In this document: piece after piece, positions 7,857-15,026 of the stretch
Position numbering within the stretch: the stretch's first letter is position 1
Layout: each line of letters begins with the position of its first letter
Origin: Ornithinimicrobium pekingense DSM 21552
GTDB lineage: Bacteria > Actinomycetota > Actinomycetes > Actinomycetales > Dermatophilaceae
DNA length: 64,000 nt
NCBI RefSeq assembly: GCF_000421185.1
Contig: NZ_ATWJ01000002.1
Coordinates: 94,434 to 158,433 of the forward strand
Direction: 5' to 3'
The notes under the pieces: model-generated
Seen by the model: only the letters and a program-made list of their open reading frames with translations
The model's database searches: none
What the model was told of the DNA's origin: nothing
Position numbers and translations under genes: made by a program

Positions 7857-10800
7857 GCGAGCTGGAGCAGGCCTACGGGGCCTCGGAGAGCCCCGCGGAG
7901 GACCGTCTCCCCCCTCAGGACGTCGCCGCCGAGCAGAGCGCGATCGGCGCGATGCTGCTGTCCAAGGATGCCATCGGCGAGTGCTCGGAGATCGTCAAGG
8001 CGCCGGACTTCTACCGCCCGGCCCACGAGCGGATCTACGACGCGGTCATCGACCTGTTCTCGCGCGGCGAGCCGGTCGACGCGATCACCGTCGCCGACGA
8101 GCTGACCAAGCGCGGCGACCTGGCCCGGGTGGGCGGCACGGCATACCTGCACCAGCTCATCGCCCAGGTGCCGACCGCGGCCAACGCCGCCTACTACGCC
8201 GAGATCGTCGCCGAGCGGGCCATCCTGCGCCGCCTCGTGGAGGCCGGCACCAAGATCGTGCAGATCGGCTACGGCGGGGGAGACGTCGAGGAGATCGTCA
8301 ACGCCGCCCAGGCCGAGGTGTTCGCGGTCGCCGACCGCCGCGGGGGTGAGGACTACCACGCCCTCGGCGACCTGATCCAGCCGACGACCGACGAGATCGA
8401 GCACAACGCGTCGTCCTCGGGGGACATGGTCGGCGTCCCGACCGGCTTCACCGAGCTCGACGAGCTGACCAACGGCCTGCACCCGGGGCAGATGATCATC
8501 GTGGCGGCCAGGCCGGCCGTGGGCAAGGCTCTTGCCCTCGAAACGCCCCTGCCCACACCCACCGGCTGGACAACGATGGGCGACGTCGCGGTGGGTGACG
8601 AGCTGCTTGGGGCCGACGGTCGGCCGACCACCGTGGTGGCAGCGACCGAGGTGATGGAAGGGCGTCCCTGCTTCGAGGTCGAGTTCTCCGACGGCTCGAC
8701 GATCGTCGCTGATGCCGAGCACCTGTGGCAGACGAGCACGCGGGCGGAACGCCGCGGCCTGCGCGATGGAGAGAGTTCGGCACGAAGCACCGTCGACATT
8801 CGCAACACGCTTCGTTGTGACACGGCGGACCGCAGGCTGAATCACAGTGTCGCCCTCACACAGCCACTCTCTCTGCCGCCCGCCGACCTTCCTCTGTCCC
8901 CCTACGTGCTGGGCGCATGGCTGGGTGATGGTGAGACGGCCGGCGCGCGTCTGACCTCCGCCGACCCAGAGATGGTCATGCTGCTGGAGGGCGAGGGTCT
9001 GCATGTGCGGCCGATGGGGGGGATGCTCTACTCCTTGACCCTTCCCAAGGAACAGATCGCCGAGCGGGACTGCGTGGTTTGCGGCACGACATTCATCCCG
9101 CAAACGTCCCAGGTCAAGACTTGCGGGCGAAAGTGTGGTGGGCGGTCGCGCGGTCTGGGTGAGCCGTCGATAGCGACGTGCGTCGACTGCGGAGGACCCT
9201 CGAGCGGGGGACGTCGATGCCAGTCCTGTTTCCACGATCATGGTTCGGTCAAGGCGCTGCTGCGCAAGGTGGGTGTCCTGGGGAGTAAGCACATCCCTGC
9301 CTCCTACCAGCGTGCCGACGAGACCCAGCGGCGCGCGCTGCTCTCGGGGCTCCTCGACACGGACGGCACCGTCACGGCCGGTGGTTGTCCGCAGTTCACG
9401 ACGACATCGCGTCGCCTGGCGGACGACGTCTACGAGCTCATCGTGGGTCTGGGCTACCGCTGTGGGCGTAGCCGCAAGGTGGTCCGCGGGCGAAGCACCG
9501 ACACATCGGTGGCTTACACCCTCACGTTTTCCGCAGACGAGGACATCTTCCGTCTGGAGCGCAAGAACTTGCTGCACAAACGACTGCGGCAGCGGTCGTT
9601 GCAGCGCAGGAACTCGCGGTTCATCACCGCCGTGCGTCCCGTCCCGTCCACGCCGGTCCGGTGCGTGCAGGTCACTAGCCCCGACCACCTCTACCTGGCC
9701 GGGCGGTCGATGATCCCGACCCACAACTCGACCTTCGCCCTAGACATCGCCCGCGCGGCGGCGATCAAGGCGCGGATGCCCAGCGTCGTCTTCTCCCTGG
9801 AGATGAGCCGCACCGAGATCACCATGCGTCTGCTCTCCGCCGAGTCGGAGATCCCGCTGCAGAACATGCGCAAGGGCAACATGCGCGACCGCGACTGGAC
9901 CCGCCTGGCCGAGACGCAGGGCCGCATCCACGACGCCCCGCTGTTCATCGACGACTCGCCCAACATGTCGCTCATGGAGATCCGGGCCAAGTGCCGACGG
10001 CTCAAGCAGCGCAACGACCTCAAGCTCGTCATCGTCGACTACCTGCAGCTGATGAGCTCGGGCAAGCGCGTGGAGTCACGCCAGCAGGAGGTGGCGGAAT
10101 TCAGCCGTGCGCTCAAGCTGCTGGCCAAGGAGCTGGAGGTGCCGCTGATCGCGCTCTCGCAGCTGAACCGTGGGCCTGAGCAGCGCACGGACAAGAAGCC
10201 GCAGATGAGCGACCTTCGCGAGTCCGGCTGCCTCACCGCCGACACCCGGGTCTTGCGCGCGGACACCGGTGCCGAGGTGACCATGCGCGAGCTGCACGCC
10301 ACGGGCGCGACCGACGTGCCGGTGTGGTCCCTCGACGAGTCCCTGCGCTACGTCCGCCGTCACCTCACGCACGTCTTTCCCACCGGGACCCGTCCGGTCT
10401 TCCGCCTGACCCTGACCTCGGGCAAGACGATCCGGGCGACCGAGAACCACCCCTTCCTCACCTACGACGGCTGGAAGCAGCTGGGTGACCTGCGGACCGG
10501 GGACCGTGTCGCGGTGCCGCGGCACGTGCCGGCGCCGGAGGTGCACGATCCCTGGGAGGACGACAACCACCTCGTCCTGCTGGCCCACCTGCTCGGTGAC
10601 GGGTCCATGCTGCCGCGCCAGCCCCTGCGCTACGCCTCGGTCGACGAGGAGAACCTGCGCGCGGTGACCACCGCCGCGCTGTCGTTCGGTGTGATGGCGG
10701 TGCGGGACGACGACCCCGCGGCCCGGTGCACGACGCTGCGCCTGCGCTCGCCCTACCGCCTTGCGCGCGGCCGCCGCAACCCCATCGCGGAGTGGCTGGA

Positions 10801-11695
10801 CGACCTGGGTGTGTTCGGGCTGCGCAGCCACGAGAAGCTCGTCCCCGAGCGCGTGTTCCGTGCCTCCAAGCGGCAGATCGCGCTCTTCCTGCGCCACCTG
10901 TGGGCGACCGACGGCTCGGTCACCGTCAACAAGGCGCAGACGGGCGGACGCGTCTACTACGCCTCGACGAGCCGGCAGCTGATCGACGACGTGTCCCGCC
11001 TGCTGCTGAGGTTCGGCATCAGCACCCGGATCCGGACGGTGCGCAAGGCTGGTTACCGCGACGGCTACACCCTGGACATCTCCGGCAGCGACAGCCAGCG
11101 CCGGTTCCTGCAGGAGATCGGGGTGTTCGGCGGCCGGTCGGCCTCGGCGGCGCAGCTGCTCCACGTCATCCGCGACCGCCAGGCCAGCACCAACGTCGAC
11201 ACGGTCCCCACCGAGGTCTGGGGCGACGTCCGTCGGGTCATGGCCGAGCAGGGCATGACGACCCGCCAGTTCCAGGAGGGCCTCGGCGTGTCCTACAGCG
11301 GCAGCGCGCTCTACAAGAGCGCGCCGACGCGTGAGCGCCTGGCACGGGTCGCGGCGGTCCTCGACAGCGCCGAGCTCGAGCTGTTCGCCGTGAACGACGT
11401 CTTCTGGGACGAGGTCGCTAGCGTCGAGCTGGACGGCGTCGAGGAGGTCTACGACGCCACGGTGCTCGGTCACCACAACTTCATCGCCAACGGCATCGCG
11501 GTGCACAACTCGATCGAGCAGGACGCCGACGTCGTCATCCTGCTGCACCGCGAGTCCCTCTACGAGCGGGAGTCGCCCCGGGAGGGCGAGGCCGACGTCA
11601 TCGTGGCCAAGCACCGCAACGGCCCGACCGACACCGTCGTCGTGGCCTTCCAGGGCCACTACAGCCGCTTCACCAACATGGCGAGCAACTTCTAG
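7847..11695 (+). CDS. dnaB: Replicative DNA helicase DnaB with two inteins
   Basis: Hexameric replicative helicase, 1282-residue precursor. Removing the inteins (228-627 and 795-1221) leaves 455 residues, the normal DnaB length. Extein features: N-terminal domain 20-165 (PPQDVAAEQSAIGAML), Walker A ARPAVGK with its next residue Ser628 separated by intein 1, Walker B LVIVDYLQLM (727-736), then SDLRESG joined to SIEQDADVV after intein 2 is removed, and KHRNGPT near the C-terminus. Both insertion points are catalytic or near-catalytic motifs, so the unspliced protein should be inactive. Start at 7847 behind GGAGCGGGAGGG. The gene is unbroken, with no frameshift. Confidence 0.97.
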   Translation: MSLSELEQAYGASESPAEDRLPPQDVAAEQSAIGAMLLSKDAIGECSEIVKAPDFYRPAHERIYDAVIDLFSRGEPVDAITVADELTKRGDLARVGGTAYLHQLIAQVPTAANAAYYAEIVAERAILRRLVEAGTKIVQIGYGGGDVEEIVNAAQAEVFAVADRRGGEDYHALGDLIQPTTDEIEHNASSSGDMVGVPTGFTELDELTNGLHPGQMIIVAARPAVGKALALETPLPTPTGWTTMGDVAVGDELLGADGRPTTVVAATEVMEGRPCFEVEFSDGSTIVADAEHLWQTSTRAERRGLRDGESSARSTVDIRNTLRCDTADRRLNHSVALTQPLSLPPADLPLSPYVLGAWLGDGETAGARLTSADPEMVMLLEGEGLHVRPMGGMLYSLTLPKEQIAERDCVVCGTTFIPQTSQVKTCGRKCGGRSRGLGEPSIATCVDCGGPSSGGRRCQSCFHDHGSVKALLRKVGVLGSKHIPASYQRADETQRRALLSGLLDTDGTVTAGGCPQFTTTSRRLADDVYELIVGLGYRCGRSRKVVRGRSTDTSVAYTLTFSADEDIFRLERKNLLHKRLRQRSLQRRNSRFITAVRPVPSTPVRCVQVTSPDHLYLAGRSMIPTHNSTFALDIARAAAIKARMPSVVFSLEMSRTEITMRLLSAESEIPLQNMRKGNMRDRDWTRLAETQGRIHDAPLFIDDSPNMSLMEIRAKCRRLKQRNDLKLVIVDYLQLMSSGKRVESRQQEVAEFSRALKLLAKELEVPLIALSQLNRGPEQRTDKKPQMSDLRESGCLTADTRVLRADTGAEVTMRELHATGATDVPVWSLDESLRYVRRHLTHVFPTGTRPVFRLTLTSGKTIRATENHPFLTYDGWKQLGDLRTGDRVAVPRHVPAPEVHDPWEDDNHLVLLAHLLGDGSMLPRQPLRYASVDEENLRAVTTAALSFGVMAVRDDDPAARCTTLRLRSPYRLARGRRNPIAEWLDDLGVFGLRSHEKLVPERVFRASKRQIALFLRHLWATDGSVTVNKAQTGGRVYYASTSRQLIDDVSRLLLRFGISTRIRTVRKAGYRDGYTLDISGSDSQRRFLQEIGVFGGRSASAAQLLHVIRDRQASTNVDTVPTEVWGDVRRVMAEQGMTTRQFQEGLGVSYSGSALYKSAPTRERLARVAAVLDSAELELFAVNDVFWDEVASVELDGVEEVYDATVLGHHNFIANGIAVHNSIEQDADVVILLHRESLYERESPREGEADVIVAKHRNGPTDTVVVAFQGHYSRFTNMASNF
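8528..9727 (+). mobile_element. Intein 1 of DnaB (Walker A site, DnaB-b) with LAGLIDADG endonuclease and zinc-finger insert
   Basis: 400 residues (228-627) inserted after the Lys of GK and before Ser628. It begins with Ala, not Cys or Ser (ALALETPLPTPTGW), as in mycobacterial DnaB inteins at this site, and ends MIPTHN before Ser+1. Block B is DAEHLW. The endonuclease domain has LAGLIDADG-type helices YVLGAWLGDGE (353-363) and LLSGLLDTDGT (498-508). Between them lies an eight-Cys segment (409-461) in four paired sets (CVVC, CGRKC, CVDC, CQSC), looking like two zinc ribbons. Codon use is less GC-biased than in the exteins, pointing to more recent arrival. Confidence 0.93.
10229..11509 (+). mobile_element. 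Intein 2 of DnaB (RESG/SIEQ site, DnaB-a) with LAGLIDADG endonuclease
   Basis: 427 residues (795-1221) inserted between SDLRESG and SIEQDAD, the site also used by the Synechocystis DnaB intein. It starts with Cys795 (CLTADTRVLRADTGAEV), block B is TENHPF (865-870) and it ends GIAVHN before Ser1222. Endonuclease helices: LLAHLLGDGSM (911-921) and FLRHLWATDGS (1014-1024). All splicing residues are present, so it should splice. Its composition resembles the host gene, unlike intein 1, which suggests a longer residence. Confidence 0.94.
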
Positions 11696-11735
11696 ACCGA
11701 CACCCGGGCTCCGGCGGCGGTGTCCCGGTCCCGTC

Positions 11736-11741
11736 TAGTGT
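11736..11741 (+). promoter_or_regulatory. -10 element of the serpin gene
   Basis: TAGTGT, 7 nt before the ATG at 11749, with no ribosome binding site between: a leaderless promoter. Confidence 0.5.
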
Positions 11742-11748
11742 GCCGGGT

Positions 11749-13035
11749 ATGCGGTCTCGCACCAGGACCCTCGCCGGTTGGGCGGCGGTCGCCATGTGCT
11801 CCCTGGCGGGGCTCGCCGCGTGCGGCGACCGGCCGGCGCCGGCGGCCGCGCAGCTGACCAGTGACGTGGACCGGGAGACGGTGAGCCCCTCCGACGCCGT
11901 GGCCCTGCCCGACCTGGTCGCCGCCGCCGACGCCCTGGGCCTGCAGATGCTCGCGCTCGGGGGAGCGGAGACGACGGTCACCTCGCCCGCGAGCCTCCAG
12001 GTCACGCTGTCGATGCTCGCCGAGGGTGCGGACGGCGCGACGCTGGCAGAGCTGGAGACGCTCGTCGGCGCGGCCGGGCCCGACCGGGGCAAGGGGGTCA
12101 ACGCGCTGACCACCTCGCTCGCCGACCTGGACGGCGACCCGTCCGTGGTCGCTGAGGACGAGCTGCCCGCCGACCCGGTCGTGCACCGCGCGAGCCGGCT
12201 GGTCCTGGACGACGCGCTGACGGTGCGGCAGACGTTCGTCGACGCCCTCGCCCGCTCCTACGACGCCCCGGCCCAGACCACCGACCTGGGCAGTGACGAC
12301 GCCAGGGCGGTGCTCGACGCGTGGGTGAAGGAGCACACCGGAGGTCTGGTGCCTCGCTCCGCCATCGTCCCCGGTCCCGAGCTGCAGCTCGCCCTGCAGG
12401 ACGCCGTCGTGCTGGCCGCCCGCTGGGAGCAGCCCTTCCTGGCGGAGCTGACCCACCCGGCGCCGTTCACGCTGAGCTCCGGGGAGGAGGTGGAGGTAGA
12501 CATGATGAGCACCGGCGAGCCCCGCGAGACCGCCTACGCCGAGGTGGACGGGTGGCAGGCGGTGCGCCTGCCCTACACGGGTGGGCGGCTGGCCGCCGAG
12601 GTCCTCCTGCCGCCGCACGGCACCCTGCCCGCCGACCTGGACACCACGCTCCTGTCCCGGATCCTCTCGGGGCTGGACGAGCCCGAGCACACGACCCTGC
12701 TGCTGCGCATGCCCACCGTCGACGGCAGCTCGAGCCTCGACCTGCTCGGCCTGCTGGAGGAGAGCGCGCCCTCGGCCCTGCGTGGCGGCTTCTCCGGCAT
12801 CAGCGACCAGCCGCTCCTGGTCAGCCAGGCGGTGCAGCAGGGGGTCCTCGTCATCGACGAGGACGGCACCGTCGCCGCTGCGGTGACCGAGATGGGGATG
12901 GCCGGCTCCGCCCCGATCGAGCCCCCGCTGGAGGTCGTCGTCGACCGCCCCTACCTGGTCCGCGTCGCCGACCGGCAGACCGGGTGGCCCCTGTTCCTCG
13001 CCAACGTCGCCGACCCCCGCGGCGAGGAGGAGTAG
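11749..13035 (+). CDS. Serpin-family protease inhibitor, predicted lipoprotein
   Basis: 428 residues. Signal peptide with lipobox LAAC (Cys25), so the mature protein is probably anchored on the outer face of the membrane. The rest is a serpin fold: TSPASLQVTLSMLAEGADG near 80, a strand region with VLAARWEQPF, and the reactive-centre hinge GTVAAAVT (about 373-380) followed by the variable loop and FLANVADP at the C-terminus. The small-residue hinge is the mark of inhibitory serpins. The reactive loop reads EMGMAGSAP, so a P1 residue cannot be fixed safely. No protease gene adjoins that is an obvious target. Confidence 0.87.
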   Translation: MRSRTRTLAGWAAVAMCSLAGLAACGDRPAPAAAQLTSDVDRETVSPSDAVALPDLVAAADALGLQMLALGGAETTVTSPASLQVTLSMLAEGADGATLAELETLVGAAGPDRGKGVNALTTSLADLDGDPSVVAEDELPADPVVHRASRLVLDDALTVRQTFVDALARSYDAPAQTTDLGSDDARAVLDAWVKEHTGGLVPRSAIVPGPELQLALQDAVVLAARWEQPFLAELTHPAPFTLSSGEEVEVDMMSTGEPRETAYAEVDGWQAVRLPYTGGRLAAEVLLPPHGTLPADLDTTLLSRILSGLDEPEHTTLLLRMPTVDGSSSLDLLGLLEESAPSALRGGFSGISDQPLLVSQAVQQGVLVIDEDGTVAAAVTEMGMAGSAPIEPPLEVVVDRPYLVRVADRQTGWPLFLANVADPRGEEE

Positions 13036-13041
13036 GCGCCG

Positions 13042-13530
13042 CTACCCGACCACCAGGTGCTGGCGGCCGTCGATGCCCTCACGGGCCATGTCGAGGTGGC
13101 CCGCGTGCGTGGCGGTCTCCACCAGCAGCCGGAAGACGCCCTGCCGGGCGGTGCCGAACGGCGGGAAGGGAAAGAGGTCGGCCGGCGGCCACCACCGGGG
13201 CGGTGCGTCGAGGTCGGTTGTGGCGAGCACGCGGTCGGTGCGCCCGGACCACGCCCGGTAGCGCTCCACCGTCTCCGCGCCGGAGGTGACGGGGACGGCC
13301 CACCCGTCCTGGAGCAGGCCGCGCGCCTCCTCGTCCCCGCCCACGACGGCGCACCCCCAGAAGATCTCGACGTCGTGCGTGAGGTGGTTGAGCAGCCGGG
13401 CCACGGACCAGCCCGAGGGGGCGACCGTGCGGGTCAGGTCCGCCTCGCCCAGGCCCTCGACGGCGGCCAGGACGTGGTCGCGCCCGGCCCGCAGGTGGGC
13501 CTGCAGCATGCGGCGTTCGGGCGTCGTCAT
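13042..13530 (-). CDS. DinB/DUF664 family protein
   Basis: 162-residue four-helix-bundle protein of the DinB superfamily (mycothiol- or metal-dependent enzymes). The metal triad is visible as LLNHLTHDVE near residue 48 and ETATHAGHLD near 140. The N-terminal region with LRAGRDHVLAAVEGL is typical of the actinobacterial DUF664 group, whose members are thought to act on small molecules with mycothiol. Convergent with the serpin gene (6 nt apart). Substrate unknown. Confidence 0.75.
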   Translation of the reverse strand: MTTPERRMLQAHLRAGRDHVLAAVEGLGEADLTRTVAPSGWSVARLLNHLTHDVEIFWGCAVVGGDEEARGLLQDGWAVPVTSGAETVERYRAWSGRTDRVLATTDLDAPPRWWPPADLFPFPPFGTARQGVFRLLVETATHAGHLDMAREGIDGRQHLVVG

Positions 13531-13565
13531 CCCCGCACCGTACGGCAGGCGGGTCGCACGAGGGT

Positions 13566-14465
13566 TCAGGAACCGTCGTCGGCCTCGAAGCGGACCGTGA
13601 CCTCGGTCGGGCTCTCGCCGCGGATCACCTCGATCCGCAGCTCGTCCCCGGGGCGCAGACCGTCCAGGACCGCGATCAGGTCGTCGGGGGTATGCAGTGC
13701 GCGCCCGCCGGCGCCCACCAGCAGGTCACCGACCGCCAGGCCGGCGGCGTCGGCGGGCGAACCGTCGACGACCGTCCTGACCAGGACCCCCTCGCGGTCC
13801 GCGAGCCCGACCGCCTGGCGCAACCGGCGCGCCACGTCGCTCGGGGCCAGCGCGACCCCGAGGCGCACCGGCTCCAGGCGCCGGCCCTGCTGCATACCCG
13901 CGACCGCCTCCTGGAGCGCGGCGTCCGCGGCCCTGGCCAGGTAGAAGCCGTGCTCGAGACGGTGGGTGCTCACGCCGACGACGCCGCCGGCGCGGTCGAG
14001 GAGCGGCGCGCCGGAGGACCCGCGCGCGGCCGGTGCGGTGTGCTCGAGCGCCCCGTGGACGGGACGACCGCGGGGCCCGCGGAAGCCGCGCTCGACCCCG
14101 GTGACCTGGCCCCAGGTGACGCGCAGCAGGTGCCCGCCCGCGGTCACCGACAGGACGACGTCACCCGTGCGGGCGGCATCGGCGCCCCACACCAGGGCCG
14201 GGGCGTCCCCGGTGTCGACGTCGAGCACGACCAGGTCGCCGTCGAGGTCGCTGCCGACGACGTTGCCCTGCACCCGTCTGCCGTCGGTGAAGCCGACCTG
14301 GGTGGTGCGGTCGCGCAGGTTGTGGGCGTTGGTCAGGACGCGACCCTCACCCACGACGTAGCCGGTGCCCCGGCCGGACCGCCCGATCGAGACCACCGAC
14401 GGCCCGACGCGCTCCAGCGTCGTCCGGGCCGTGTCCTCCAGCGCCTGCAGCACGTCCATGCTCAT
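13566..14465 (-). CDS. Trypsin-like serine protease with PDZ domain (HtrA/S1C type), no signal peptide
   Basis: 299 residues. Trypsin-like fold with His48 (VLTNAHNL), Asp77 (SDLDGDLVVLDV) and Ser151 (ARGSSGAPL), followed by a PDZ domain (about 205-290: LVRTVVDGSPADAAGLAVGD). Unlike classical HtrA/DegP there is no signal peptide or membrane anchor, so it should act in the cytoplasm. Start is ambiguous between GTG 14468, ATG 14465 and ATG 14459. It is divergent from the HxlR regulator, and the palindrome at 14522-14544 lies between them and may serve both. Confidence 0.83.
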   Translation of the reverse strand: MSMDVLQALEDTARTTLERVGPSVVSIGRSGRGTGYVVGEGRVLTNAHNLRDRTTQVGFTDGRRVQGNVVGSDLDGDLVVLDVDTGDAPALVWGADAARTGDVVLSVTAGGHLLRVTWGQVTGVERGFRGPRGRPVHGALEHTAPAARGSSGAPLLDRAGGVVGVSTHRLEHGFYLARAADAALQEAVAGMQQGRRLEPVRLGVALAPSDVARRLRQAVGLADREGVLVRTVVDGSPADAAGLAVGDLLVGAGGRALHTPDDLIAVLDGLRPGDELRIEVIRGESPTEVTVRFEADDGS

Positions 14466-14521
14466 CACCCGTCACGTGTCGCGAGTGCTCGGCGAGCACT
14501 GCACAGACCCATCGCAGCACG

Positions 14522-14557
14522 GTCACTTGCACATTGCAAGTGACTTCCGCCTACGAT
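14522..14557 (+). promoter_or_regulatory. Operator palindrome and promoter of the HxlR gene
   Basis: An exact inverted repeat with 10-bp arms GTCACTTGCA and TGCAAGTGAC around a 3-bp centre (14522-14544). A candidate -35 TTGCAC (528-533) sits inside it and a -10 TACGAT (552-557) follows after 18 bp, with the ATG 6 nt later. Binding here by the HxlR protein would block its own promoter. It is also within 60 bp of the divergent protease start. Confidence 0.7.
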
Positions 14558-14563
14558 GCCGGT

Positions 14564-14983
14564 ATGACGATCGACCCCGGCTCGCTCGACGGCGCGGTCA
14601 GCAGGATCGGTGACCGGTGGAGCCTGCGGATCGTCGCGGCGCTGCTGGAGGGCGAGCGGACGTTCTCCGCGCTGGCGGCGCAGGTGGAGGGCATCGCCCC
14701 CAACGTCCTCTCCTCCCGCCTGCGGGCGCTGGCCGGGGAGGGTGTGGTCACGGCCGTGCCCTACCAGCACCGGCCGGTGCGGATGCGCTACGCCCTCACC
14801 GAGGAGGGGGCCCGGCTGGCCGGGGCGGTGGTCGCGCTCGCGGAGTGGGGCGCCGTGCGCGAGGGCCGTCCGGGAGGGATGACGCACGGCGCGTGCGGGT
14901 CGGTGGTGCGGACCCGGCCGTGGTGCCCGACGTGCGACCGCGCGGTCGCCGGGGACGAGGTCACCGCCGACGTGTGGTGCTGA
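14564..14983 (+). CDS. HxlR family winged-helix transcriptional regulator
   Basis: 139 residues. HxlR/MarR-like winged helix: IGDRWSLRIVAALLEGERTF, then FSALAAQVEGIAPNVLSSRLRALAGEGVV and a wing near RMRYALTEEG. The C-terminal extension holds a Cys/His cluster (HGACG, PWCPTCDR, and a final VWC), which could bind zinc or sense thiol stress. Start chosen at ATG 14564 because it lies 6 nt after TACGAT. The strong palindrome upstream suggests autoregulation and perhaps control of the divergent protease. Confidence 0.85.
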   Translation: MTIDPGSLDGAVSRIGDRWSLRIVAALLEGERTFSALAAQVEGIAPNVLSSRLRALAGEGVVTAVPYQHRPVRMRYALTEEGARLAGAVVALAEWGAVREGRPGGMTHGACGSVVRTRPWCPTCDRAVAGDEVTADVWC

Positions 14984-15014
14984 GCCGTCCCCGGCGCGCA
15001 GCACCGCAGGGGAG

Positions 15015-15020
15015 TAGCCT
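15015..15020 (+). promoter_or_regulatory. -10 element of the serine hydrolase gene
   Basis: TAGCCT, 6 nt before the GTG at 15027; leaderless arrangement that fixes the GTG start. Confidence 0.5.
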
Positions 15021-15026
15021 CGTGCC

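Noticed and set aside
7757..9724. Long open frame antisense to dnaB
   Set aside because: Its residue content reflects mirrored GC-rich codons of dnaB, and no start, ribosome site or family is visible. Many such antisense frames exist across the window.
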